This document shows positions 53,666-63,762 of a stretch of 64,000 nt of DNA, in pieces (the stretch's first letter is position 1; every line of letters starts with the position of its first letter). The DNA lies in assembly GCF_000330505.1 (NCBI RefSeq), contig NW_004443720.1, forward strand, positions 84,150 to 148,149, given 5' to 3'. The notes beneath the pieces were generated by a model. The model ran no database searches and had not been told where the DNA came from. It saw nothing but the letters and a program-made list of their open reading frames with translations. Source of the stretch: Entamoeba invadens IP1 (Eukaryota; Evosea; Mastigamoebida; Endamoebidae). A program made the position numbers and the translations under genes.

Positions 53666-55264
53666 TTAATGGGCAAAATTCTTCTTGAAAAATTGGACAA
53701 GGGAATATCCCTCCTCAAATGTCGACAAAAAGCCAAAGGAGATTCTAACGCCGCCAAGAGGCTTTCCGTCCATGATATCATGGTCGTCGCCACACCCACT
53801 TCTCTCTAATGAGAACTTTTTAACTTCGTCCGACGTGACATTTAAATAGCCATAACATGCTCCAGGGTTGCAACTACTCCCCGTGCGAACTTCAAAGCCG
53901 GCTTTTGTTAAGATGTCTTCCACTGTATTATATCCAACGTACTTCCCATCCTTATCTTTCACACTTAAGTTGATGATAGGACCTTGAACAGAGTGGTCAT
54001 GACTCGAGTGCTTCCCATAGATCTCAACAACCTGTTTCCCACTCGAATGTTTGAGTGCAGAAAGTTCGTCGTACACGTAGTCGACGATACTCATCACGTG
54101 GGCTTTAATGTGTTTCACACCAAATTTGTCTTGTTCCTCCAGACCGTATTTCAGCGCTAATATAGACAGGAAATTCAAACTCCCATCTTCAAACCGCTGA
54201 CATCCACTCTCATGTAATAAGCAGAAGTGCGTGTCACAGTCACTCATCACAACTGTTCCACCACCAAAGAAGCTTTTTTGCATTAAGTCCAACACACTGT
54301 TCTTCACTATTAAAGCGCCAAGACCTGTGGGATACCCAACTATTTTATAGAACGACATCACTAAGAAGTCTGCAGGGTATTTCCTCAAATCGAGTTCAGA
54401 GGTACTCAAGAAGGCGGCGGTGTCCAATAACACTAACCACTTGTTGTTCTTCCCCGTCTTCTCTGCTTTAAATTTTGAGATCCATTCAAGAGGGTACTTG
54501 ACGCCTGCAAAGTTCTCAAGAGCAGGGTATGCAAACAAACTGTATACTGTTGTTGGGTATTTCGTCAGAGTGGGCTTCCGTAATACGGTTGGGATCCCTT
54601 CACACTTCTCGGAGAACAAATCGTCACACCCTTCAAGGTTGAGTTCCTCTTCAGTCACTGATTTAAACTCGGCGCCTTGTTCGAGAGCATACTCTCGTAT
54701 CCCCAATACTGAATTATGGTTCTGTCTAAGGTACATGAACTTACTGTTATTCGTCCATGGGAAGCTCTCACCTATTAACTTGAGTGCACCCGTCGCGCCA
54801 CTTGTAAACACAACAGTGTACTCTGCTGATGTCACATTGAATCGTTTTAATATCTTCTGTCTGACTTGATGAATGACGTTATCAGTGTTGGAGGAGAATT
54901 CGTTGTGGGAATGTGAGTTGGCGTAGAACTTTGAATTCAATTCATTGAACGTTTTGTCCATCTGCGACTTCGTGTAGACACCATTGGCCGTGTAATCAAA
55001 GAAGATTCTGTTATTCAGTCTGTCTTGAAATTCATTTGCGACAATGTCGTCGATGGTGTCATTATAGCCATACTCGTTATGTTGCGAATACTTCTTGAGA
55101 AAGGCTTCCTTCGCCTCAGCCATCTGAGTAAAGTCGACGTTGAAATGTTTGAACCGGGAAAGATATTTCGCATTGCCACAGACCCCGTCAACACACTTCG
55201 CAGAGAGAGAAAAGTACATTGACAGGAATAAAAAGAAGATGTGATGTGATGAAAATTGAACCAT
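53666..55264 (-). CDS. Class V aminotransferase, molybdenum cofactor sulfurase-like, secretory signal
   Basis: 532 residues from ATG 55264. A hydrophobic N-terminus (HHIFFLFLSMYFSLS) looks like a signal peptide or anchor. The rest is the NifS/MOCOS N-terminal fold: FDYTANGVYTKSQ, FTSGATGALKLIGE, LLDTAAFL, the PLP lysine in SFYKIVGYPTGLGAL (about residue 310), and RTGSSCNPGACYGYL with the persulfide cysteine position. MOCOS proteins carry a C-terminal MOSC domain; it is absent here. No other molybdenum cofactor gene is in the window. The enzyme could be a cysteine desulfurase or lyase acting in the secretory path. The substrate is unknown. Confidence 0.82.
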   Translation of the reverse strand: MVQFSSHHIFFLFLSMYFSLSAKCVDGVCGNAKYLSRFKHFNVDFTQMAEAKEAFLKKYSQHNEYGYNDTIDDIVANEFQDRLNNRIFFDYTANGVYTKSQMDKTFNELNSKFYANSHSHNEFSSNTDNVIHQVRQKILKRFNVTSAEYTVVFTSGATGALKLIGESFPWTNNSKFMYLRQNHNSVLGIREYALEQGAEFKSVTEEELNLEGCDDLFSEKCEGIPTVLRKPTLTKYPTTVYSLFAYPALENFAGVKYPLEWISKFKAEKTGKNNKWLVLLDTAAFLSTSELDLRKYPADFLVMSFYKIVGYPTGLGALIVKNSVLDLMQKSFFGGGTVVMSDCDTHFCLLHESGCQRFEDGSLNFLSILALKYGLEEQDKFGVKHIKAHVMSIVDYVYDELSALKHSSGKQVVEIYGKHSSHDHSVQGPIINLSVKDKDGKYVGYNTVEDILTKAGFEVRTGSSCNPGACYGYLNVTSDEVKKFSLERSGCGDDHDIMDGKPLGGVRISFGFLSTFEEGYSLVQFFKKNFAH

Positions 55265-55860
55265 CTGGTTTTTGTGTTTGCAACTACTTTTAAAACTAGT
55301 TTTTATTTTTAGTATAATTATACTATATCCGTCTTATAATTATATTATAAGTCGAATAGTTTTTCACTATTCCAAAAATAACACACTATTATTCAATTTA
55401 ATATGTAAACTACAGGACATATCTCTTAGAAACACAATAAATATATAGTTTAATTTTAATTGATTTTAACTATAATTATACTATATTTGGATAAACCAAA
55501 AGCAAAAAAATGTTCATTACGAAATAAAAATATAAGAGAAAAAACAGTTCAACTTGAACGATTTGTATATTTTGACTCAACATTTTAAGAACCTATTGGA
55601 TGTTTCATACAATGACTGTTTCTTGAGTTTTTAATTATTTTTATTTTTGCTTTTTTTGATTGATAATAAATATTATTAATTTGATAATATATTTATAATA
55701 TAATTTTAACTTTCTAATTAATTATTAAAATTTGTTATTAAAATGATCTATCATAATACTTACTTTTTACTTTCAATTAGACAACACACGATAACACAAA
55801 CAAATTGATTATTATAAAACGAGGACAAATCATCTCTTTTAATTTTTTAATAACACAGAA
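55265..55860. other. AT-rich intergenic
   Basis: Between the RAD51-paralog end and the MOCOS-like start; no gene or structure seen beyond a TATAATTATA-rich stretch near 55310-55350. Confidence 0.5.
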
Positions 55861-57026
55861 TCAATCTTCCATTCTCTCCAACCCACAGACGTGAGACTCT
55901 AAAATACAGTACTCCAAGCAAATACCTTTTTCGACTTCATTTGACTTATTAACGACTGCCTTTCTGATGGATACATTTTTGAAAGTGCTTTCATCAAGTC
56001 CTTCGAGTTGTTCTTTACATTCATCGGTGAATGTATCATAAGCGTGTTCGAGTGTTTCATTAGTTTTGAACAAGAAGAGTCGAGTTCTTACGCAATATGC
56101 CCATTGCATTCCACTTGGAGTATTCAATTCACCTCCCTCACAAACGACACCGAGTCCATTTTGTATCTCAAGGTCTCGAGTTTCTTCGTTCCCCATTAAA
56201 AAGTCGAATATCATTTTGTCCTTGTTAGTATCGTCTTTAATATTCGCGACGGCTTGATTCGTAACTATAACGACATGTCCTTTATTAATTAAGTTGTTTA
56301 ACATCATTCCCGTCCATGTTATAGCAACTCCTCTTTCGGTATATTTGTCTTCGAATGCGTCTTTAAGTATTCCTCCAAAAGAGTCGATCACTACAAGTCC
56401 ACAAGTCTTCATTGAATCGACAAGAACAAGTCTTTGCTTAAGTTCTTCAAACGACTTCACTTCTGAGACTTGAATCAGTCGATTCACATCTATAGTTTCA
56501 CTATTAAAGAGGTCACAGTAATACTCAGACATACTCTTAACTCGTTCATAATACCGAAATGGTTGGTCAGTTATATAGTAACATGGCATAGTATACATCA
56601 CTTCGGAGACCACCATGATTTGGATACACAACTGTGACTTCCCAGCACCCGCCTCGCCTGCTATTTCAATAATCCCCTCTGGTTTTAATGTAGGAAAATA
56701 TTGATCAAACAGAGATATTCCATACTTTAATTTCGTCGGTTCGACTCGTAACAAGTTTGAAATGCTTTGCCTCTGCAGTGTTTCTTGGGAGACATACAAA
56801 CTATATTGTTTAATTAAATCAACTATTTCTTCTTGATTCATTGTGCCATATTTCTCAGAGTAAATCCCACACAATTCATCAATGGAAGTCAGAAACAGTA
56901 AGTCTCTATCTTTTAATACAAAAAAAGACTTTTATAAGTATCAAACGGATCTTCCACTCCAGCAGCAAGAACATCGATGACGTCTTGCTGTTGTTTAGTC
57001 AAATTTCCTTTAAATTGAGCGATCAT
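55861..57026 (-). CDS. RAD51 paralog (XRCC3-like), 2 exons
   Basis: Exon 1 56947-57026 and exon 2 55861-56905 join in frame (374 residues) over a 41-nt intron. Its donor is GTTTGA, one base off the GTTTGT of all other introns here. The joined N-terminus reads MIAQFKGNLTKQQQDVIDVL, then EDPDLLFLTSIDELCG. Walker A is GEAGAGKSQ (about residue 100), Walker B LVVIDSF, with YYITDQPFRYYERV as in XRCC3-type paralogs, and IVTNQAVANI in the L2 region. RAD51 paralogs aid strand exchange in homologous recombination. Alternatively the start is ATG 56841 (327 residues), or a 1-nt error in a run of seven A replaces the intron. The exact paralog type is not certain. Confidence 0.8.
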
Positions 57027-57105
57027 CTTTCTTCTATTAATTGTCTTATAAGAAATATCAAGTTTCTCACAGAAAAAACACTAAAAAAGAATTTCAAATA
57101 GGGTC

Positions 57106-57756
57106 TTACTCCTTCTTGCTGACCTCAATTGGCTTGTTCATGTTTTTCTGGCCAAGCTCTTTCTTTCGCTGGGAGAGCATGTATGTGTAAAGCATATACA
57201 AGCCCGGGATGTAGTACAAAATGAGGGCCCAGATGATGTACGACATTGGGAAGAGTCCGAAGAACATCACGGTTTTGAAGAACGGCAACGACAAGAACAA
57301 TGTAATGACTTCCCCAGACACACCCATTGGGTACAACACAATGAAGAAAGAGTATCTGCACCATAGCAATGGGTATGGCACTGGCAAGTCAAACAATTTG
57401 AATGAGTAGAACGAGTATCTGATGACTTCAGTGACCGACCACGCACATCCAAGTAACAAAAATCCAAGTCCTCTAGACTCTGGAATATACTCCAAGACAG
57501 CAACCAAAATAACTCGTGAAAAGACTTGTGTGATAGTCGTGAAGAGTGGCGAACGGACAAGTCCAAAGAGTGTGTGGAAGATCTCTAAGACTGCGCCGTA
57601 CTGGAAGATTTGAAGCGCGATGTGGACTTGTGGGTACATTTCCTGCGGAGAAAATTTGGTCGAAAGAGCAGTGAGAATATACGTCAAAAGGATGTACGAC
57701 CATCCGATGACCATCGAGAGGTTGTAACCGACAAGGTACATCTTAGTTGGGTTCAT
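57106..57756 (-). CDS. 3-hydroxyacyl-CoA dehydratase (HACD/PHS1 family)
   Basis: 216 residues from ATG 57756, with six predicted membrane helices. Family signatures are LQIFQYGAVLEIFHTLFGLV, CAWSVTEVIRYSFY with the catalytic Tyr, and LYPMGVSGE with the catalytic Glu. The enzyme does the third step of the ER very-long-chain fatty acid elongation cycle. The lysine-rich C-terminus fits an ER protein. It lies divergent to the importin gene, with a 339-nt shared promoter. Confidence 0.95.
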   Translation of the reverse strand: MNPTKMYLVGYNLSMVIGWSYILLTYILTALSTKFSPQEMYPQVHIALQIFQYGAVLEIFHTLFGLVRSPLFTTITQVFSRVILVAVLEYIPESRGLGFLLLGCAWSVTEVIRYSFYSFKLFDLPVPYPLLWCRYSFFIVLYPMGVSGEVITLFLSLPFFKTVMFFGLFPMSYIIWALILYYIPGLYMLYTYMLSQRKKELGQKNMNKPIEVSKKE

Positions 57757-58095
57757 CGTTTGTTAAATGTAGTTTTTCCAGTTTGTTTTATATACAAAAG
57801 GTGAATAGTAACTATTAGTTTAATTTTATTATATTTTTAACTAGATTTACTTGTGTTTTTTTTTGAAAAAAAATAATGAAAAAATATGAGGAATTGTGAT
57901 TCAGAAAATGAAAAGCTCTACAAAACGAGAAATAGTGATAAATAGGGTTTTGTTCATAAAAAGGGCAATAGATCTCCACAAAATCGGGAAATGAGCCAAT
58001 GGATTGTAAATAACGGAACGAAAAAAAAGATAAGGGGAAAATAAAAAACGAAGTGGGAAAGGAAAACCCTGAAGAAGACCTGGATATGACACTGT
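57757..58095. promoter_or_regulatory. Divergent promoter region, HACD / importin
   Basis: The only space between two divergent starts. It is rich in A runs near the importin ATG. No precise element can be fixed. Several overlapping minus-strand frames across it are shadows. Confidence 0.4.
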
Positions 58096-60432
58096 ATGAC
58101 GGCGCTGGACCGGCAACAAGTCGTGAACAACTTCCTTTTGCAAAGCCAGAAGGCACACAACGCGGAGGAAAACAAACAAATGGTAGCAATCAAAGCACAA
58201 ATTATGACGTTTCCGAATTATTACCAAAACCTCATTCAAGCCCTAGACATTCCTCAACTCCAAATATCAGCGCTGATTTTTTTGCGGCAGTTCGTTACTG
58301 AGACTTCAAACATCCAAGTTGACTTGGTTAATGCTGCTTTGCGCTTATCACTGCAAGCTAACGTGAATTCTCATATGGCCCAGGGCTTGGTAACTGAGTG
58401 TTTCAAAAAGGGGAATTTTCAGGTGAAAAATTATATTGTACGCACAATCCATCAAACACTCACAACAAGTCCAAACGTGCAAGTTTTGGAGACAGCGGCA
58501 TCCGTTATCGAAGAGGATGTCCCGTCGGAGGATGGAAAGAATAATCTATGTGGCGTGTTTTTTCCTGTCATTCTCGCACTTTTCCACAACAACAACTTAA
58601 GTGTGCCAGTTGTTCAGGCGATTTTGAAGTTTTTGAAATCGGCACTTTCAATCAACCCAGACTATTTTAGCGACTGTGGCGGGGATTTGGTCGTTTTGTT
58701 GGTGCGGTACGCGTGGTCGACTGATGACGTTATTCGTGAGCTCTACGCATCAATACTTGCATCATTTTTATCAACCGAGCCAGACCATTTGACGTGTCAA
58801 CTGTCGACCATTTTCCAGTCTTGTTTAGTTCTTCTGTCCGTGCAAACAGATAACGTGTGCTCTGCAGCGGCGTCACTGCTTTCGTCTTTGTCGCACGCAT
58901 TCAAAGAACAACTTCAACCATTGCTTCCGCCGTTTATCGAATCGTTGCTAAAAAGAATCGACGAAATAATCACGTCAACAGATTCTCCTTTTGTTGGAGA
59001 AGATCCGTTGCTGAGAAACTTGACGTCAACGATGGACGATTTGGCTGGTGAGTTCCATGATGATTTTGTTGTGAGCGTAGTCACGGCTGCACAACACATC
59101 ACCTGGCCATCGGCGGTTTTTGTCATCAGCTCGTTGGCAAAAAGTTGGAGAGAGAAGGACAAATTCCGGGAAGTGTTTGGGTGGATGGTCGAAAAGATTT
59201 TTATCGAGCTCCACAACGGGACGCGGAGTGTCACGTCACTGTGGGGGTTGCAGGAGATGTACATCTTCTTGCCTTCCATTTTGGCTCCCAAGGACTACCA
59301 AGACTTGTTGCTGAGTTTGTTGTCTGGAAATGTCCAGCCAAACGCGATTTTGTTGTTAGAAACGATGATTGACGACAAGACAAATACCGCGGTTCAATGT
59401 AACTCCGAAAAAATAATGAATTGGGTTATTCAAAGCCTCCTTGATGTAAAGAGCAACGAAACAGCACTTTTGTTGGTCGAAACAATTTCAGCGCTTTCGG
59501 ATAGAGTACCAGAGATGTTTCTCAGCAACAAAAACTTATTTGTTGTTGTTATTCATGCGATGATTGGTGTGATTAAAAATAACGAAGGGCTTGGCGAGCG
59601 GGTTGTCCAGAACATGAGTTACATAATTCCGAAATTTGGGGGTGACGCGTTGATTGGGTACGAGTTGGAGTTGGTTAAAATAGTAATCGAGATGATTCAC
59701 TCTGATGATACACGCGACCAAGCTGCCGCTTTAATTTTGTTGAACGCTTTAATTGAAACAACAAAACAGCCAGTCGGGTTGATAAGGTCCATGAGTAACG
59801 TGGTAAGTGTCATTTTATGTGGTATTCAATCGGTTGACGAGACCGTCGTGAACCAGGCCTTTACGTTGCTTGGTGTGATATCACAAAACGACCCAATAAC
59901 ATTATCTTCTTCGTTGGACCCATTGGTCGAGACTTTATTAGCCAAATTGAACGAAGGTGATTTGTCATTGCGGTTGTGGGCAGTTGGGATGCTCATTAAA
60001 GCGGCACCAGACCGCCTTGAAAAGGTGCTGCCAGTGTTTGTAGACACTTTTGTAAAATTAGTCCCAAATGCCACAAACATGCGAGACAACATCTCTTTTT
60101 TCAAACGAAATTTGTGTGTATGCTTTGGACGAGTCGCCTTAGTCAATCCGAATCTTGTTGCCCCCCACATCACTGTAATTTGCGATACGTTGATTGACGC
60201 GTTGTTGGATTTGGGAGATAAAGAAGCGCGAATGGTGTGTGTGAAAGGACTTGGACAGATCATATGGAACAACCCAATTTGTTGCAAACATGCGCTGAGC
60301 CAAGTGGTGAATGTGTTTAAAGCTGAACGCGAACTTTCGCCCGAGGATTATCAGTTTTGTAACACCGTATTACTTGCGTTAAAGAACACATTCAGCGGTG
60401 AGGCGTATGCTCGTGTGTGGAGTGGAGTGTAA
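58096..60432 (+). CDS. Importin-beta family transport receptor (transportin-like)
   Basis: 778 residues from ATG 58096, entirely helical HEAT-type repeats. The N-terminus is an importin-beta N domain (HNAEENKQMVAIKAQIMTFP, ALIFLRQFV), which binds Ran-GTP. The C-terminus resembles karyopherin-beta2: NLCVCFGRVALVNPNLVAPH, then ARMVCVKGLGQIIWNNP. It is shorter than animal transportin (about 890) but within family variation. No acidic insertion loop of the transportin type is obvious, so the cargo class is uncertain. An out-of-frame ATG precedes at 58086. Confidence 0.85.
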   Translation: MTALDRQQVVNNFLLQSQKAHNAEENKQMVAIKAQIMTFPNYYQNLIQALDIPQLQISALIFLRQFVTETSNIQVDLVNAALRLSLQANVNSHMAQGLVTECFKKGNFQVKNYIVRTIHQTLTTSPNVQVLETAASVIEEDVPSEDGKNNLCGVFFPVILALFHNNNLSVPVVQAILKFLKSALSINPDYFSDCGGDLVVLLVRYAWSTDDVIRELYASILASFLSTEPDHLTCQLSTIFQSCLVLLSVQTDNVCSAAASLLSSLSHAFKEQLQPLLPPFIESLLKRIDEIITSTDSPFVGEDPLLRNLTSTMDDLAGEFHDDFVVSVVTAAQHITWPSAVFVISSLAKSWREKDKFREVFGWMVEKIFIELHNGTRSVTSLWGLQEMYIFLPSILAPKDYQDLLLSLLSGNVQPNAILLLETMIDDKTNTAVQCNSEKIMNWVIQSLLDVKSNETALLLVETISALSDRVPEMFLSNKNLFVVVIHAMIGVIKNNEGLGERVVQNMSYIIPKFGGDALIGYELELVKIVIEMIHSDDTRDQAAALILLNALIETTKQPVGLIRSMSNVVSVILCGIQSVDETVVNQAFTLLGVISQNDPITLSSSLDPLVETLLAKLNEGDLSLRLWAVGMLIKAAPDRLEKVLPVFVDTFVKLVPNATNMRDNISFFKRNLCVCFGRVALVNPNLVAPHITVICDTLIDALLDLGDKEARMVCVKGLGQIIWNNPICCKHALSQVVNVFKAERELSPEDYQFCNTVLLALKNTFSGEAYARVWSGV

Positions 60433-60549
60433 AAAAAACAGTTTGAAGTGAATTGTTGTGTCGGTCACTCCTTTAATTGTTTTATAGTTAGTTTTCTTTT
60501 GCTTGGAATAACAAAGTATTTCAGTAGTTTAATTATAGTCGAACAGCGC

Positions 60550-61250
60550 CTAGATGTTAAGTCTTCTTTTGAAGATAATAATATAGACGAAGTAAGCGGT
60601 GAGCGCTTGAAGAGACAAAGCGACTAGGTACACGAAGGTTGAAGTGCTTTGTACTTGCTTTGTTTCTTTCATTTTGATTTCGAATTGTGAAACACTTTGA
60701 GCGGCCTTTTGTGAGTACATTGATATTTCATTTGCCATTGCGGTAATTGAATCGGTCTGAGCTTTTTGGTCTGCTATCTTAGCTACAATCGACTTCACGA
60801 TTTCTTTGTCAAGTCTATACAATTAATGGTTACTCTTTAATTAAAAAAGGTATAATGTGGGTAAACAAACTGACTGTTGGATTGCTGAGATATATGATTA
60901 AGCATATGAGCTACATAAGCTATACCTTTCTGATTTTCAGAATCAATCACATTGTACTGATGACTTAGTCTTAACACCTCTCCAATGCCTTGATACAATC
61001 TAACATAAGCATTCGATATTTCATGAGGAGATTTATCAAATAACTCTTCTCGACTAAACGACATGGCAACGTCAGTCAATTCCCGTTTCGAATCTGCAAG
61101 GCGCTCTTTGGCTAAACTCTTCTTTGGTTTGTCTTTTTTCGTCTCTCCTTTTTTCGCAGAGGCAGCCTCGGCCTTTTTCTGAGCGCGGTTGTTTGGATTT
61201 ACTGAAAAGGAAAATGAAATTAAAAAGAACAAAAACGTTGTTGTCAACAT
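60550..61250 (-). CDS. Small type I membrane protein, 2 exons
   Basis: Exons 60871-61250 and 60550-60814 join in frame (214 residues) over a 56-nt GTTTGT...ATAG intron. Read separately they would look like two proteins. A signal peptide (MLTTTFLFFLISFSFS) is followed by a Lys/Ala-rich stretch, a helical luminal region that ends in a coiled coil, one membrane helix (FVYLVALSLQALTAYFVYIIIF) and a seven-residue basic tail ending KRRLNI. The layout recalls early secretory cargo receptors, but no GOLD or lectin domain is present. Function unknown. Confidence 0.75.
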
Positions 61251-62153
61251 TCGAAAATTTTTGAGTTCAATTTTTTTAGATTTTTTTAATTTGATTTTTT
61301 TTTCTTTTTAAAAAATTGATGCAAATCTTTTTTTTTTTTTTTATAGTTGTATTTTTATTAACACTTAAATAACACCCTTATTTTTGTTTTGACCTGTTTT
61401 ACTAGGGATATTAATCCAATTTTTGATAATTTTCCTTTTTTGGCTTGTGTATTGTTTGTTCACATAACACAATCTCTAAAAAAACGGAAATTTATTTAAT
61501 AAACTCGATATTTCCCCGATTTTTAGACCACTTGAATTTTGTTCAATGTTATTTAAAGTGTTAATATTGTATTTTTTATTAATTTGGTGTGTTTAATTAA
61601 AAAGAATAAGAATAATTATAATTAAAATTACTTTATTATTAATTGAATAGTATTTTTGAGTTTAATTTGAAGTTTTAAGCATTTTTTATCATGTCACCAA
61701 ACAATCCCAATTTTTAAGTATAATTTGTACTATTCTTTTAGTAAATATAAAAAAAAATAATAATAAATAGTTTAATAATAAATTGGTTTTCTTACTATTT
61801 ATAAATTACTAGAAATATATGGTAAATAACCTATTGATTCAGACTTTTCTGGGCTTAAATGTTTAACATCTATAAAGAACAATTCTCCAAAAAATAAATC
61901 AAATTGACTTTCTTTTCTTCAAACTCGAATTTGACTTCATCTACCAAAATGCCAAACCTTCTTTCACAATCCACTTTTTTGTTTTTTTTATAAACTATTC
62001 TTTGGAAATCATATGTAATAGTATTTCCAATTAATAAAATCTAGTAATAGAACCACGACACAAAAAAAATGGACTTTTGGTTTAACGATTTCTTGAATTT
62101 GGCCCGCCTCAAAATAGCTTTTGACGTATTACACCCATGAGTGATATTTCGTA
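61251..62153. other. AT-rich intergenic with a coding-like relic
   Basis: Poly-T tracts near 61300-61345. At about 61800-61985 the minus strand shows two successive short frames that read like protein (see pseudogene entry). Otherwise AT-rich. Confidence 0.45.
61800..61985 (-). pseudogene. Coding-like relic, possible transposon
   Basis: Two adjacent minus-strand frames, ERRFGILVDEVKFEFEEKK and then (one shift later) FIDVKHLSPEKSESIGYL, have protein-like composition but no start and a frame break. They may be remains of a transposase or another gene. No family can be named. Confidence 0.3.
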
Positions 62154-62162
62154 GTATAAATA
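62154..62162 (+). promoter_or_regulatory. TATA-like box
   Basis: GTATAAATA, 38 nt before ATG 62201; it resembles the Entamoeba TATA-like core element GTATTTAAA and lies in a less AT-rich patch. Confidence 0.5.
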
Positions 62163-62200
62163 CCCAATTGTTGATATTGTTGGGGAACTCAATTATTGCA

Positions 62201-62587
62201 ATGGAGAACACCTTGTTCCCATCAACAACCAAGACACCTTCGCCAAGTCCTTTTCCTCAAACACCAAAAGTCCCCGAAAGTGTTTCAACATCGCCACACA
62301 CCTATCATTTCCATACAGGAAGTTCTATCATCAACGAAAACCCTGGCTGGGACTCTACCCCTTACACTGATAACGGTATTACTATATATTTAGTCATTCT
62401 CGATAGTAAAGGACATTTCATTGCTCACTTTAGACCAGCAGACTTCATTATGATGAAGCCGATGAAACACAGTGGAGAATTCTCTTGGATGAAGAGCTAC
62501 GTCTACAACACTAAGATCAAACAACCACTTTTCCCCGTCGCATGTGACGGGCTCGGCAGAATTATCGATGGGGTCTCCAAATTGTGA
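62201..62587 (+). CDS. Hypothetical protein, 128 residues
   Basis: ATG 62201 is the first ATG in frame. Residues 1-45 are rich in Pro, Ser and Thr (TKTPSPSPFPQTPKVPES). The rest looks like a small folded domain with strands (GITIYLVILDSKGHFIAHF) and aromatic segments. No known family is recognised. A TATA-like box 38 nt upstream supports transcription. Codon use is like the neighbours, so I take it as real. Confidence 0.65.
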   Translation: MENTLFPSTTKTPSPSPFPQTPKVPESVSTSPHTYHFHTGSSIINENPGWDSTPYTDNGITIYLVILDSKGHFIAHFRPADFIMMKPMKHSGEFSWMKSYVYNTKIKQPLFPVACDGLGRIIDGVSKL

Positions 62588-62637
62588 TGTGTTTATTTAT
62601 TTTTTACAAACATTTTTGGATTTAGAAACCATAGCAC

Positions 62638-62816
62638 AGTCTGTCTTTAAACATTATCTGGTACTTTTTGGACCATAAGAATTGGAATATTTCGGGAATC
62701 CGTACCAAAAATCCATCCCAATTGTTTCGGGTTTTTTCACGTTTTACCTAATGCCCGATGTTTAGACAAAATTAAAGCTATTTTTTTATCCACCATATAA
62801 AGTTAAAAGACTGACT
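62638..62816 (+). mobile_element. Inverted-repeat element, copy C
   Basis: A 179-bp element. The left end AGTCTGTCTTTAAAC matches the complement of the right end (AGTCAGTCTTTTAAC) apart from small changes. Blocks TTATCTGGTACTTTTTGG, GGAATATTTCGGGAATC and TTTCACGTTTTACCTAATG are shared with copies A and B. Non-coding, so MITE-like. It lies just 3' of the hypothetical gene. Confidence 0.78.
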
Positions 62817-63137
62817 CTACTGAAATCGTTCGATTTTATACTTTCTTTTTCTAAGTCGTTTTTATCACAAATGATTAATTATTATAGTTGATTGTATAGT
62901 TGTTTTATGATTCTTCATAATTTCGCATTTTATCTTCATCTGATGATTTTGCAAATGTATAAAAAACTTGACAAATAACAAAATGAGTAAATATGTGGTA
63001 TGTTTTCAAAACAAATAGAATGTTTTCTATCTATAAAGTCGGGAAAATGGGTACAAAAATAAAAACTATATATATATAACCGTTTTGCTGTTAGAGAATA
63101 AAATAAAATTACTGAGTTGATTGGTTAAAAAAGATTG

Positions 63138-63200
63138 TTTTTTATTTTTATTTTTATTTTTATTTTTATTTTTATTTTTATTTTTGTTTTTGTTTTTTTA
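63138..63200. repeat. (ATTTTT)n microsatellite
   Basis: About eight to nine copies of the hexamer, becoming GTTTTT at the right end. Simple sequence. Confidence 0.85.
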
Positions 63201-63762
63201 TTTTATTTTAATTTTAACTTTTTACAATATTAATTTTTTAATTATTATTTACTAATAAAACATTACAACTAAATAATATAATAAAAAAACTATATACATT
63301 ATTATAAAAAGGATAATTTAGTTATATACAATTTAATTAATTATCATATACTATAATTGTATTTAATATATAAAATACTTAAGTTAGATGTATTTTTTTA
63401 TTAATAAATGAAATTTAACTATTAATTATTTTTCAAAATATCTTTGTACAAAAAAATATCATGTTTTTAAACATCTTTTCTTTGAATTACAATCTTGATA
63501 TCGGTACTAATCAAAAAATAAAACTATAATAATATAGTATAATCAAATATAATGAATAACAAACTGATACTCTTCCTATAAAAAAACCGATAAAAAAATA
63601 TATTGAACTATCCAATTGAAATAAAACAAAACTATTATTATAGTAACTACAAATGAATTTTTACAAACACCCATTTAATTAAAAAAATGTTTTGAGGAAG
63701 ATCGAAAAAAGAAAAAGCAGATGAATAAAAAGATGAACTTGAAAACGAACTGTTAAACAGAC

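Larger units (their letters stand above)
62588..63762. other. AT-rich intergenic with repeat C and microsatellite
   Basis: Contains the third inverted-repeat element (62638-62816) and an ATTTTT microsatellite (about 63138-63200). The rest is AT-rich, with no supported gene. Confidence 0.55.

Noticed and set aside
53566..53799. 77-codon minus frame
   Set aside because: Overlaps the MOCOS-like 3' end in another frame and has no features of its own.
57815..58301. Several overlapping frames around the importin start
   Set aside because: Shadows of the importin gene and its promoter; no independent support.
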